Part shown: positions 27,541-36,564 of the stretch, piece by piece
Numbering within the stretch: the first letter of the stretch is position 1
Layout of the letters: every line of letters begins with the position of its first letter
Assembly: GCA_049652745.1 (NCBI GenBank)
Contig: JBASEY010000029.1
Span: 318,449 to 382,448 of the forward strand
Origin: JBASEY01 sp049652745
GTDB taxonomy: Bacteria > CSSED10-310
DNA length: 64,000 nucleotides
Direction of reading: 5' to 3'
Notes under the pieces: generated by a model
What the model was told of the DNA's origin: nothing
The model's input: only the letters and a program-made list of their open reading frames with translations
Database searches by the model: none
Program-made: the position numbers and the translations under genes

Positions 27541-28386
27541 ATGCGCGAAAAAATTTCGGATGAGATCAAGCAGGCGCACGATAGAGTGGCGGATTCCTAC
27601 GGCCTTGCGCCGGTTGCGGGGTCGATAAATCCTGATTCATATGCGGGATGGAATTTTCAAGCTCATGTTGTTGAACCTCTCGGCCGGATCGTGGCACAAC
27701 ACTGGAAAGGCGCCCATATCTTGGATGCCGGGTGTGGAAACGGTCAAATAGCGGAAGTGCTTCTAAATGCCGGTGTCGGCAGAATCACCGGGGTCGATTT
27801 CAGTGAAAACATGCTGAAAAACGCCGTAAAACGATTTCAGACGCATAAAGACAGGCATAAATTCACTCCCCTTAAAGCCGATATCGATGATCCTACAATG
27901 TTGAAGCCGAACTCGTTTGACGGCGCAATCCTGTTTGGTGTTTTAGAGCACTTAGATAACCCTGCAAAAGTCATTAAAAATATTTTTACCACTTTAAAAT
28001 CAGGCTCGGTTTTCGTCGTGACAGTCCCGCGCAAAGGATCGCTCAGCCATCTGACTTATACGCTGTTTGGCCAAAGTCCCAATCGTTGGGGTCGGGATTC
28101 ACGGCTGAAAGACAGGTTTCGATTTGCAGAAAAAAATCGGTTTTATCGTTTCTTTTCTTCGAGAAAAATGAAAAATATCGTATCGGAAATACCGGGAGCC
28201 GTTGTTTTGGAACGGATTCCCTTCGCTTTCGGCCATATGGACGGGCTTCTAGGATATCCATTGCGCTTTGTCGGAAAAAATCTCAAGGTCGGGCATACCT
28301 TACTTCGATTCTGGGATAAAACATGCCGTTTTGTAGGCTTGATTCCCGCCGGTGAATTTTGGTTGATCGGTAAAAGAGAGATTTGA
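27541..28386 (+). CDS. Class I SAM-dependent methyltransferase
   Basis: The Rossmann methyltransferase signature is ILDAGCGNGQIAEVL (motif I, about residue 60), then GVDFSENML and FDGAILFGVLEHLDNP (motif IV region). The substrate is unknown; the length (281 residues) and C-terminal region fit methylation of a small molecule or lipid such as a quinone or polyketide-like precursor, but there is no supporting neighbour. I prefer ATG 27541, with AAGGGG 7 nt upstream, over the TTG at 27535. It stands alone between mtaB and the nnr-purC unit, which are both on the other strand. Confidence 0.88.
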   Translation: MREKISDEIKQAHDRVADSYGLAPVAGSINPDSYAGWNFQAHVVEPLGRIVAQHWKGAHILDAGCGNGQIAEVLLNAGVGRITGVDFSENMLKNAVKRFQTHKDRHKFTPLKADIDDPTMLKPNSFDGAILFGVLEHLDNPAKVIKNIFTTLKSGSVFVVTVPRKGSLSHLTYTLFGQSPNRWGRDSRLKDRFRFAEKNRFYRFFSSRKMKNIVSEIPGAVVLERIPFAFGHMDGLLGYPLRFVGKNLKVGHTLLRFWDKTCRFVGLIPAGEFWLIGKREI

Positions 28387-28413
28387 ACAGCGGTAAGACA
28401 AGGTTAAACAGTC

Positions 28414-29580
28414 TTATTCTTGTTCACCTGGAAAATCCCCGGGATTTCTTTTATCAATATAGTAAAAACGATGACCAAACACTGCTGACAAAATACTTAT
28501 ATCGACGCCGTCGATGACTCCGTCTCGATTCAAATCCGCTTTTTCAACATAACCTGGATCGCCTGAATGGCTGCCGAAAGCGGTAGCCATAACAATCAGG
28601 TCAGCTCCGTCTACTCGCCCTGAGCAGTCGATATCCGCCGGTCGTTCGTCGTATTTTAATAATCGATTATCCGAGACGGCCAGAAACAGCCAGTCGGCAG
28701 CGATACACAAATCCGAAACCGGAGCCGGCAGACCTTCCGCCCAAAACATGAACGATTTTCCGCTATCTTGAGTTAAATACAACACCGGATGTCCCTGTGA
28801 ATTTTTCAAGCCGGTGACCTGTTGTGATTGGTTTCGAGGGTTGACGCGGACAAAATTGACTTTTTCCACCAATAACGGCCACCAGGTCTTCAAGTTGTCA
28901 CGGCTCCTGAAAAGCCCATCAGTGGTCGCGGCCAACAGTGATGGAGGAACATCGTATCCACAAACGGCGACAGGTTTGGCGCCTTGTTCTTTCCACGTTT
29001 CACCGCTGTCGACTGATACATATCGACCCCAGTGAACCTGCCAGTATGATGAAAAATGCCAGACAGGGGGCGTTCCTGGATCATCGGCTTCAAAAACTTC
29101 ATACCAGTCAACCCCGGCATTTTCGCTTTTTTTCAATATCAACTTGCTGCTGCCAACCTGTTGAAATGCGCCCAACAACAATCCTGGAGCCAGATGGGAA
29201 GGGCTCAGATATCGAATTGAAGTGTCGGACAGGTGTCGAAGTTGCCAGGAGTCACCGTTATCGGAAGAATGCCATAGTTCATACTCATCATTGAACTGCG
29301 CACATGCATACCACGAGCGCTGTTCACTCAAATCAATCCAAATATCCTGAACGCGTCGGTTTTCAGCAATTGACAGGTATTTCCAGGTCTCACAACTATC
29401 GACGGTTCGAAAAATCGAATCACCATGAGTTACGACAAAGAAGACTTTGCCTTCAAGAAAGTCGGAATGAACGGAACGAACATCCTCAGACAACGATTCT
29501 ACCGGAGCCCATTGAAACGGCATGGCATGAACGCTTAAACCGATAAACATAAGCATTGTGAAGGCAAAATTTTTCCGCAT
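28414..29580 (-). CDS. Secreted BNR/Asp-box repeat protein with C-terminal dockerin
   Basis: A signal peptide (MRKNFAFTMLMFIGLSVHAM) leads into about six Asp-box (BNR) repeats of the S-x-D-x-G-x-T-W type, such as FRTVDSCETW, HSSDNGDSW, VSVDSGETW and LTQDSGKSF, which make a sialidase-like beta-propeller (about residues 25-310). No sialidase catalytic Arg triad is evident, so it is probably a binding protein. A canonical dockerin follows (about 320-375), with loops DIDCSGRVDGAD and DLNRDGVIDGVD. It is the last gene of a unit with nnr and purC, 21 nt after purC, an odd partner for a secreted protein. Confidence 0.86.
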   Translation of the reverse strand: MRKNFAFTMLMFIGLSVHAMPFQWAPVESLSEDVRSVHSDFLEGKVFFVVTHGDSIFRTVDSCETWKYLSIAENRRVQDIWIDLSEQRSWYACAQFNDEYELWHSSDNGDSWQLRHLSDTSIRYLSPSHLAPGLLLGAFQQVGSSKLILKKSENAGVDWYEVFEADDPGTPPVWHFSSYWQVHWGRYVSVDSGETWKEQGAKPVAVCGYDVPPSLLAATTDGLFRSRDNLKTWWPLLVEKVNFVRVNPRNQSQQVTGLKNSQGHPVLYLTQDSGKSFMFWAEGLPAPVSDLCIAADWLFLAVSDNRLLKYDERPADIDCSGRVDGADLIVMATAFGSHSGDPGYVEKADLNRDGVIDGVDISILSAVFGHRFYYIDKRNPGDFPGEQE

Positions 29581-29601
29581 AAAAACACTCCAAAGCTTCG
29601 G

Positions 29602-30495
29602 TTACAATAGATCCGGATCACAGCCGGTAATCAACCGATAGACTTCAAGATACTTCATTCGAGTCGCATCGACAACCCCGACGGGTAATTCCGGACCAGG
29701 ATGGGATTTATCCCAGTCAAGCGTATTCAAATAATCACGAACGTATTGTTTGTCGAAGCTGGGCTGTGATCGACCGACGGCATAAGTTGAACACGGCCAG
29801 AATCGTGATGAATCGGGAGTCAGGCATTCATCTGCCAGAACCAATTCACCATTTATCAAGCCGAATTCAAATTTGGTATCGGCCAATATGATTCCTTTTT
29901 CGGCTGCATAATGACTGCCTTCGTTAAAAATCGACAAAGATAAAGCCTTAACCTCATCGGCAAGCTCCCTACCGATAGCGTCAGCCATCTCCTTTTCAGT
30001 CACGGGCATGTCATGACCTGTCGACGCTTTCGTGGTAGGTGTAAAAATGGGTTGAGGAAACGGAGCGGACTCCAGAAGACCTTGCGGAAGTTTAAGACCG
30101 TAAGGAGACTGTCCGTTTTGATACGCTTTCCACAACGATCCGGAAATATAACCCCTGACAATACATTCGAAAGGAAGTATTTCCGTTTTCTTGACGATGA
30201 CACTTCTACCTTTCAGCTCGCTTTGAGCGGGTTGCAGATAAAGGGGAAAAGCGTCGAAATCCGTCTCGACAAGGTGATGTCGGGTGATGGAAGACAGTTT
30301 TTTGAACCAGAAATTACTGATTTGAGTCAATATTTTTCCTTTATCCGGAATCAACGTCGGTAAAACTACATCGAATGCGGATATGCGGTCACTGGCTACA
30401 ATCAACAGGTTTCCATCCGGCAGATCATACAACGAACGTACTTTGCCTTCTTTCACCAGCTTGATTTCAGAAATAAATTTCAAAGATTCAAACAT
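29602..30495 (-). CDS. purC: SAICAR synthetase (phosphoribosylaminoimidazole-succinocarboxamide synthase)
   Basis: PurC joins aspartate to CAIR with ATP in purine synthesis. The N-terminus KEGKVRSLYDLPDG and LIVASDRISAFDVVLPTLIP are the family signature, with IVRGYISGSLWKAYQNG and the ATP/metal segment LADTKFEFGLINGELVLADE further on. At 297 residues it is the longer, eukaryote/Bacteroidetes-like version (about 300 rather than about 240). ATG 30495 follows nnr by 17 nt, so they share a transcript. Confidence 0.96.
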   Translation of the reverse strand: MFESLKFISEIKLVKEGKVRSLYDLPDGNLLIVASDRISAFDVVLPTLIPDKGKILTQISNFWFKKLSSITRHHLVETDFDAFPLYLQPAQSELKGRSVIVKKTEILPFECIVRGYISGSLWKAYQNGQSPYGLKLPQGLLESAPFPQPIFTPTTKASTGHDMPVTEKEMADAIGRELADEVKALSLSIFNEGSHYAAEKGIILADTKFEFGLINGELVLADECLTPDSSRFWPCSTYAVGRSQPSFDKQYVRDYLNTLDWDKSHPGPELPVGVVDATRMKYLEVYRLITGCDPDLL

Positions 30496-30512
30496 ATTGA
30501 GCGATTTCCTTT

Positions 30513-32114
30513 CTACTGATCATTCTCGATAGATTGCTCAGTCCAAGGTATACACCGGCCGTCAAACATATCCATATGGTCGATGGAAAAGGCGTGTGCA
30601 TCAGATAGATAATCCATCAAATCACCAGCAAGCATCTCGGTTTGGCCGCGGTGCACCGCAGTGATATCTGCGGTCAAGCCATGCCAGAATACGCCGGCGG
30701 CCACAGCTTGCTCAGGTTCGATGTTCCGGGCGGCAAGTCCTGCAATCAAACCGGCCAGCACATCACCGGAGCCGCCGGATGCCAGCCCGGGATTGCCGGT
30801 GATATTTACCATATACTTTCCGTCAGGCATCGCAATAATGGTGCGAGCCGTTTTAAATACAACAATATTTCGAGTTTTTTGGGCAAAATGCGTGACCATT
30901 TCAATCTGATCGTTCAAAATATCTTCGATCGGTTTGTTGGTCAATCGACCGAATTCGCCGGGGTGTGGTGTCAAAATCCGAACTCCGTCGCGGTTAAAAA
31001 AAGGCTCAGGGTCGACAGCGATACAATTCAGGGCATCGGCATCTAAAATGAAAGGAACATGAATTTCAGGGGATATCAGACGTAATAATTCAACGGTCTC
31101 TGCATGAAAGCCTATTCCCGGCCCGGCCAGAACCGCGGTTTTTCCATGAAGAGCTTCAATGATTGTATCAGCATGATTACGGGCAAAGAATAGGGATTGT
31201 CCGGGCATAGGAAGGGTCATGATTTCAATAAGGGTGCTTTCCAGAATCGGGTTCAACGGCCCGGGAATCGCCACGGTAACCAGGCCAACACCGGAACGAG
31301 CGGCTGCTTTTGCGGCCAATATGGCAGCGCCGGTTTTACCGGGTGATCCGGCAATTATCAGCAGGTGTCCGTGATGCCCTTTATGGCTGTCTGGTTCAAG
31401 TGGTTTGTAAAACATTGGAAAACACTCTGGCGTCAGTATTTCACCCGGCAGATCCATTTTTTTTATATTCGACGCCGGTATGGATATGTCGGCAACGATG
31501 AGTTTTCCTGTTTGTTTAGCGGCAGGATAGAGAAGCAGTCCGGGTTTGGGCAGGCCAAACGTAACGGTCAGGTCTGCTTGAATGCATGGACCTATTAAAC
31601 GGGTGGAATCCGCGGACATGCCTGACGGAATATCGACGGAGATTACCCAAGCGGTTGATGAGTTGACAGCATTGACGATGGTTGTAAACAAGCCATCGAG
31701 CGGGCGACTGATACCTGTACCGAATAGAGCGTCGACAACGATATCCGCTTTCCCGACCAAGTCCAAAGCAATCTGTTGGTTTTCCTCATGAATTTCCTGT
31801 ATTGGAATACCGATATTGAAAGCCGCGTCGGCGTGAATGCGGGAAGCGCCTTTCAGTTTCGAGCGTTTTTCGAAAAGAAGAATAGTAGGGTTGCAATCGG
31901 CCAGATATCTGGCGATGACGAATCCGTCACCGCCATTATTGCCGGCTCCGCACAGGATGACGATTCGATGGTGATATAAGTTCTCAATTTCATCTTCCAA
32001 AACTTTGAATACCGCTCGACCGGCATTTTCCATCAGCACTTCCCCTGGTATGCCGGTTTCTTCTATTGTCATCCGGTCCAGCTCACGCATTTGAAATGAA
32101 TCGGCGATTTTCAT
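30513..32114 (-). CDS. nnr: Bifunctional NAD(P)H-hydrate epimerase / ADP-dependent dehydratase
   Basis: This enzyme repairs damaged NAD(P)HX. The N-terminal YjeF_N domain (about 1-215) has ILCGAGNNGGDGFVIARYL and VVDALFGTGISRPL for epimerisation. The C-terminal ribokinase-like domain (about 230-505) has LTPHPGEFGRL and the nucleotide-binding NPGLASGGSGDVLAGLIAGL for ADP-dependent dehydration. The 533-residue fused form is standard. ATG 32114 has GAGGG 6 nt upstream. It is the first gene of the unit with purC and the BNR protein. Confidence 0.95.
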   Translation of the reverse strand: MKIADSFQMRELDRMTIEETGIPGEVLMENAGRAVFKVLEDEIENLYHHRIVILCGAGNNGGDGFVIARYLADCNPTILLFEKRSKLKGASRIHADAAFNIGIPIQEIHEENQQIALDLVGKADIVVDALFGTGISRPLDGLFTTIVNAVNSSTAWVISVDIPSGMSADSTRLIGPCIQADLTVTFGLPKPGLLLYPAAKQTGKLIVADISIPASNIKKMDLPGEILTPECFPMFYKPLEPDSHKGHHGHLLIIAGSPGKTGAAILAAKAAARSGVGLVTVAIPGPLNPILESTLIEIMTLPMPGQSLFFARNHADTIIEALHGKTAVLAGPGIGFHAETVELLRLISPEIHVPFILDADALNCIAVDPEPFFNRDGVRILTPHPGEFGRLTNKPIEDILNDQIEMVTHFAQKTRNIVVFKTARTIIAMPDGKYMVNITGNPGLASGGSGDVLAGLIAGLAARNIEPEQAVAAGVFWHGLTADITAVHRGQTEMLAGDLMDYLSDAHAFSIDHMDMFDGRCIPWTEQSIENDQ

Positions 32115-32199
32115 GAAAGGCCCTCATGATTGATTTTTCATGCCCTAATTACACTAGCATAAACAGGTGTTTGAAAAAAGAATGAATCTTGTATGTTTT

Positions 32200-32229
32200 T
32201 GACCGGTGCGATAAAAGCGGTTTATAATG
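32200..32229 (+). promoter_or_regulatory. Sigma-70 promoter of the ABC1 kinase gene
   Basis: TTGACC (32200-32205), an 18-nt spacer, then TATAAT (32224-32229). It is followed by AGAAGGA and ATG 32255. Confidence 0.75.
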
Positions 32230-32254
32230 GGAGTTCAGAAGGAACGAACTGGAT

Positions 32255-33949
32255 ATGGCTTTTAGAAAAACCATTCGAACGTATCGAAATCTTCAAAGAA
32301 TGCAGGCCATTCTCAATGTGCTGCTGAAATATGGGTTCGGTCAGTTGATTCGGCAGCTTGGGCTCCATCGTTTGTTGCCGCTTGGAAAACGGGCATCAGC
32401 GCTATCTCAGGATGATTCCGTATCGCCTCTGGATCCCTTGACCATGCCGGAACGGCTTCGTTTTGCGCTGGAGGAACTCGGGCCGACTTTTATCAAGTTT
32501 GGGCAGGTATTGAGTACGCGTCCCGATATTCTTCCTGACAATTTTATCGTTGAGCTGAAAAAACTCAGAGAAGACGTCAAACCCATGCCTTTTCCGGCTA
32601 TCAAAAAGACACTGGAAGATTTTTTTGATGACGATCTGGAAAACGTGTTTGTGGAATTCTCCGAACATCCAATCGCGACGGCATCGATCGGGCAGGTTTA
32701 CACCGGAAAGCTTCATTCAGGGGAAGAGGTTGTTATAAAAGTCCGCAGGCCTGGAATTGAGATTATCGTCAAAAACGATTTAGACATACTACATATGTTG
32801 GCAAGAATACTATCCGGCAGGGTGGAAGGATTTTCGCATTTTGATCCCAAAGGCCTGGTCAGAGAGTTTGAAAAGACGATTCTGCAGGAGATGGATTACA
32901 ACGTCGAAGCATTGAATATCGAACGTTTTAGAGAGAACTTTCGCTTGGAAGACAAGGTTGTGATTCCAAAAGTCTACTGGGATTACAGTGGTAAAACCGT
33001 CATAACCATGCAAAAAATGGTGGGTTTGTCCATGGACGATCCGGTGGCCTTGCGGGATGCCGGCTATAATCCTCAAGAACTTGCACGGGAAGGCATACGA
33101 ATATTTCTACGGCAGGTTTTGGAATTTGGTTTGTTCCATGCAGACCCACATCCCGGAAATATTTTGGCGATGCCCGATGGACGGATCGGGATGATTGATT
33201 TTGGTATGGTCGGTCGCCTCGATGCCCGGACGAGTGAAAATCTTGGATCATTGATCATCAATATCATTCAAAAAGATTATGATCGCTTGCTTATCAGTAT
33301 GAGAAAGCTGGGATTTGAGTTCGATGAATTGTCAAGCGCTGATTTGCGTCGCGAAATAGTGGATATCGTAGAATTGCATTATGGGTTGCCGCTTAAAAAA
33401 ATTGGAATAGGCGAGCTGTTGTCTAAACTGATTGAAACGGTGCTTCGGTTTGGTGTGGGTTTGCCCAGTGGTTTTCTGATGTTGACTCGGGCGATGGTGA
33501 TTGCAGAAGGTGTCGGAAGTCAATTGGACCCGGATATCGATGTGATAGATATCAGTAGACCCCTGATAACAAAGATGCTCAAACGCCGTCGAAATCCCAA
33601 AAAATTAATGGAAGACTCTGTTGCAGCTCTGCAGGACCTTCGGCATACGGCATCCGTATTACCTCGATATGTCGAAATACTGTTCCAGCGCTTACTCCGA
33701 GGAAAACTCCGATTGGAATATTCTCACGCCAACTTGGAAGGTTTCTATAAAATTATAGAAAAAACCGGCAATCGACTGTCTTTCAGCATTGTCGTAGCCG
33801 CCTTGATACTTGGTTCATCCATAATCATGTACTCAAAACTCGGGCCGTTTGTTTTTGGATATCCAGTGATAGGCGTGGTCGGGTATACTTTGGCGGCCTT
33901 ATTGGGTCTATGGCTGCTGATTACTATTATCCGATCGGGCAGGATTTAA
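32255..33949 (+). CDS. ABC1/UbiB-family atypical protein kinase
   Basis: The product is 564 residues. Family features: the KxGQ motif in FIKFGQVLSTRPDILP (about residue 80), the Lys of VVIKVRRPGIE, the Ala-rich nucleotide loop region ATASIGQVYTG, the catalytic FHADPHPGNILAMPDG, and the metal site MIDFGMVGRLD. Two transmembrane helices close the protein (about 505-560). UbiB homologues act as ATPases that support quinone synthesis or lipid-metabolite extraction from membranes. No quinone genes are adjacent, so the exact partner is unknown. A good sigma-70 promoter precedes it. Confidence 0.93.
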   Translation: MAFRKTIRTYRNLQRMQAILNVLLKYGFGQLIRQLGLHRLLPLGKRASALSQDDSVSPLDPLTMPERLRFALEELGPTFIKFGQVLSTRPDILPDNFIVELKKLREDVKPMPFPAIKKTLEDFFDDDLENVFVEFSEHPIATASIGQVYTGKLHSGEEVVIKVRRPGIEIIVKNDLDILHMLARILSGRVEGFSHFDPKGLVREFEKTILQEMDYNVEALNIERFRENFRLEDKVVIPKVYWDYSGKTVITMQKMVGLSMDDPVALRDAGYNPQELAREGIRIFLRQVLEFGLFHADPHPGNILAMPDGRIGMIDFGMVGRLDARTSENLGSLIINIIQKDYDRLLISMRKLGFEFDELSSADLRREIVDIVELHYGLPLKKIGIGELLSKLIETVLRFGVGLPSGFLMLTRAMVIAEGVGSQLDPDIDVIDISRPLITKMLKRRRNPKKLMEDSVAALQDLRHTASVLPRYVEILFQRLLRGKLRLEYSHANLEGFYKIIEKTGNRLSFSIVVAALILGSSIIMYSKLGPFVFGYPVIGVVGYTLAALLGLWLLITIIRSGRI

Positions 33950-34010
33950 AGGAATGGCTTGCCTTGCCGGAGTAAGATAAGCTAACTTTTATCGTGGAGC
34001 AGTTGAAGCG

Positions 34011-34586
34011 ATGAATCAACCAAAGATAAAAAAATCAGTTCGAAAGAGTCTGTTTATACTGTTAAGCCTTGTTTTCTTGAATAGTTTTTCAGGTTGTGAA
34101 GATGATATCGTCACCTCTGATCTAACCATAACATGGGCGATGGATAACCTGTCGCCGGGAACGAACTGTGTATTTTTGGCGCAGGTGATATCTGAGCCGA
34201 ATGAATTGAAGTTAGCGGTTGATTTGAATTCAATAACGAACGGCCTGACACATGGTGTTTTTTTTGATCTGGTATTTCGAGACGAAGTGTTCACATATAG
34301 CGGATTTTCTGAAGGAGCGGTATTGGAAACAGCAGGACCCGTTGTGTATCAGGTTGCTTTGGATCCACAGGATTCCGGCAGACTGGTCGTTGGAGTGACA
34401 TTGTTGGAAAGCGCCGCTGTTGAGAACGCTAAAGGCATACTTCTAACGTTCCGGTTTACTGCGCTTCGGTCTGGATCTTCATCTTTTTCATTCGAAAACG
34501 CGAAAATAATGACGCCGGAGAATGGGGGAACTCTTCCGGTTACCGGTGTGTCTTGGTATGGAGGCTATGCAACGGTCATTCAGTAA
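34011..34586 (+). CDS. Cohesin-like lipoprotein
   Basis: This 191-residue protein has a lipoprotein signal ending in LNSFSGC, so it should be membrane-anchored. The rest is one beta-sandwich domain of cohesin type: LAVDLNSITNGLTHGVFFDLVFRDEVFTYSG, a central VVGVTLLES, and a closing GILLTFRFTALRSGSSSFSF. Cohesins bind dockerins; the window encodes three dockerin proteins, so this small lipoprotein could tether them to the membrane. That link is inference, since cohesin-like domains also occur without dockerin partners. It overlaps the downstream transglycosylase start by a few codons. Confidence 0.72.
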   Translation: MNQPKIKKSVRKSLFILLSLVFLNSFSGCEDDIVTSDLTITWAMDNLSPGTNCVFLAQVISEPNELKLAVDLNSITNGLTHGVFFDLVFRDEVFTYSGFSEGAVLETAGPVVYQVALDPQDSGRLVVGVTLLESAAVENAKGILLTFRFTALRSGSSSFSFENAKIMTPENGGTLPVTGVSWYGGYATVIQ

Positions 34587-35259
34587 ATATCGGCGTTCAT
34601 TCCGGTTGTTTTCGGCAGGAATCCTGTTATTGCTGTGTTTAACACAGACAAGCAGAGCTGATATATATGCTTTTAAAGATGAAAACGGCGTTATGCATAT
34701 TGGAAATACACCTGCGATTAAAAAAAGGGGTTCGCTGTTTTTAAAGGAAACAACACCAACTCTTCCACCGGTTGGAAAGGATAAAAAGGAAATTATAAAA
34801 TTAGTGGAAGATACCGCAAAAAAACTCGGCGTCGATCCTGATCTTGCAAAAGCTGTTGCGCATGCCGAATCGAGTTTTAGACCCGATGCGATATCGCCTA
34901 AAGGCGCCGTAGGTGTGATGCAGTTGATGCCGGATACCGCTGCAAGGTTCAATGTCAAAGATATTTATCATTTGCATGATAACATCGAGGGCGGCATTAA
35001 ATATCTGAAATTTCTTATGGGTCTGTTCCCGTCGGATCCGCCTTTGGCCATTGCCGCTTACAATGCCGGCGAAAACTTGGTGCTCCGCCTGGGAAGAATC
35101 CCTGAAATCGAGGAAACTCGCCGGTATGTCGATAGAGTTATTCAATTCTATAATGGGTATAAAGGTGGTAATCATATTCCTTCCCAAACAGGTGGGATGT
35201 TAAGAAAAATTCGCAAAACGATCAGGAAAGACGGGATTGTCGTTCTTACAAATTTGTAA
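34558..35259 (+). CDS. Exported SLT-domain lytic transglycosylase with DUF4124 segment
   Basis: An export signal (LFSAGILLLLCLTQTSRA) is followed by a DUF4124-like stretch (DIYAFKDENGVMHIGNTP) and an SLT domain with catalytic Glu in AHAESSFRPDAISPKGAVG, then VMQLMPDTAARF and AIAAYNAGENLVLRLG. It cleaves peptidoglycan glycan strands between MurNAc and GlcNAc. The start is uncertain: ATG 34558 or ATG 34567, both inside the end of the lipoprotein gene. GGAGG at 34560-34564 is only 2 nt from the second one. Confidence 0.9.
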   Translation: MEAMQRSFSKYRRSFRLFSAGILLLLCLTQTSRADIYAFKDENGVMHIGNTPAIKKRGSLFLKETTPTLPPVGKDKKEIIKLVEDTAKKLGVDPDLAKAVAHAESSFRPDAISPKGAVGVMQLMPDTAARFNVKDIYHLHDNIEGGIKYLKFLMGLFPSDPPLAIAAYNAGENLVLRLGRIPEIEETRRYVDRVIQFYNGYKGGNHIPSQTGGMLRKIRKTIRKDGIVVLTNL

Positions 35260-35368
35260 AGAGGGTTTTCAAGCGAATAAAACCGGAAACGAACCTTTAA
35301 ACCATGATAAAATGCAGGTATTGTGTTTATGGGAGTGGAAGTTTGAAAAATAGGAGGTTTTTCGGAAG

Positions 35369-35581
35369 GTGAAAGGTATAGCCTATATCAATAAAAGAAT
35401 TCAATATCGCATACACGCCACGGATCGTGTAGATGCCGTCAACGGCGTGATAGTGGCTGATTTTGATCTGGAAGAATTTGCCTCACGAATAACTGTGTTC
35501 GAATCAGGAACGGCAATTATTAAAACCCCGGATAGAACGGTTGAGTTCAGTTTAAAGACAGGAGAACTCATATGCGGATAA
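35369..35581 (+). CDS. Small conserved-looking protein of unknown function
   Basis: This 70-residue GTG-started protein is soluble, with no signal peptide, and starts MKGIAYINKRIQYRIHATDR. Alternating strand-like segments (AVNGVIVADFD, AIIKTPDRTVEFSLKTGEL) suggest a small beta fold. Support for a real gene: its stop overlaps the ATG of the PEGA gene by 10 nt (ATGCGGATAA), giving translational coupling, and AGGAGG lies 11 nt upstream with GGAAG closer. I recognise no family. Confidence 0.55.
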   Translation: MKGIAYINKRIQYRIHATDRVDAVNGVIVADFDLEEFASRITVFESGTAIIKTPDRTVEFSLKTGELICG

Positions 35582-36564
35582 ATAAGCATCTTTTTTTTGT
35601 CGTGATAATGTATGCCTTTTTAATTCGATTTTCTGCGGGAAAAGCGCTGTCAGAGCTGATGCCTGAAGATGTTGTCGAAATGCATAAAAAGGGGATGAGT
35701 TCGGAGCAGATAGTCAATCAGATAGTCAAGCATGGTATTGGTTTCGAGGTCACGCTGCCGGTGCTCGAAGATCTGATCAGCAACGGCATTTCTGACGGTG
35801 TTATCGTCGTTCTAATGGGGCAGAGTCCAGCGAAATCTACACCTGTTAGAAGCTATATTCCAGCCGGACCAAGGCAGCCGGGAGTCACCATACTGACAGA
35901 GCCATCCGGACTGGAACTCTATATCGACGGAAAGCAGCAAGGTGTAACTCCAGGACTGTTCAACATGCTGAAAAAAGGCAGACACTTGATCAAAGTTGAA
36001 CACCCATTGTTTTTTACCAGACAGGAGGAAATCGAATTTGACGGTCTCAATGACGTTTATCTGAAATGGAAAATGGAACCACGGGAGCCAATAGTCAGAG
36101 TACATATAAACGTCGATAAGGCTAAGGGTGACGAAGCGTGGTCATGGATTATCCGCCCAAGAAGCCAGTGCCCTGGTTGCGAAGTCAATCTGAATCTTGT
36201 CCCGTGGCAGACCCTTGTTAAATCCGGTGAAGCCGTCTTTCTTTTAGACGATCAAGCCAAGCGCCAGTTTCGTGGTTCAGGAGTCGCCTGTTTGGAACTC
36301 AATCTGTGGCAAGGTGAAGTGCGTCGTGATCTGCCGATTAGGCACCTGCCGCTGCCGACGCTTCGATATTACATTTCGAATATCGAAATCAACGGCATAG
36401 AATTGGTCGATTTGGCTGTCAACGTGCGTATAAAAGAGATCGAGCAGGCTGCGCCTGAAGTAAGCATGATAGGTGATACTGGGTTTTTGCTTATAGTAGG
36501 AGAACAGAAATCAGGAGATCCTGAAATTTTAAATCTAGGCACCTCCAGTGGCTTGATTCGATGA
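35572..36564 (+). CDS. Exported PEGA-domain protein
   Basis: The 330-residue product has a signal peptide (LFFVVIMYAFLIRFSAGKA), then a short helical region typical of SHOCT/UBA-like hinges (EDVVEMHKKGMSSEQIVNQI). A PEGA domain follows at about 105-170 (VTILTEPSGLELYIDGKQQG, TPGLFNMLKKGRHLIKVEHP). The remainder (170-330) is beta-rich and unrecognised. PEGA domains are surface beta-sandwich modules. The gene overlaps its small upstream partner and, by 4 nt (ATGA), rsmD downstream. Confidence 0.8.
   Translation: MRINKHLFFVVIMYAFLIRFSAGKALSELMPEDVVEMHKKGMSSEQIVNQIVKHGIGFEVTLPVLEDLISNGISDGVIVVLMGQSPAKSTPVRSYIPAGPRQPGVTILTEPSGLELYIDGKQQGVTPGLFNMLKKGRHLIKVEHPLFFTRQEEIEFDGLNDVYLKWKMEPREPIVRVHINVDKAKGDEAWSWIIRPRSQCPGCEVNLNLVPWQTLVKSGEAVFLLDDQAKRQFRGSGVACLELNLWQGEVRRDLPIRHLPLPTLRYYISNIEINGIELVDLAVNVRIKEIEQAAPEVSMIGDTGFLLIVGEQKSGDPEILNLGTSSGLIR

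Noticed and set aside
28389..28412. TAAGAC/GTCTTA hairpin between convergent genes
   Set aside because: The stem has only 6 AT-rich pairs and no clear T run, too weak to call a terminator.
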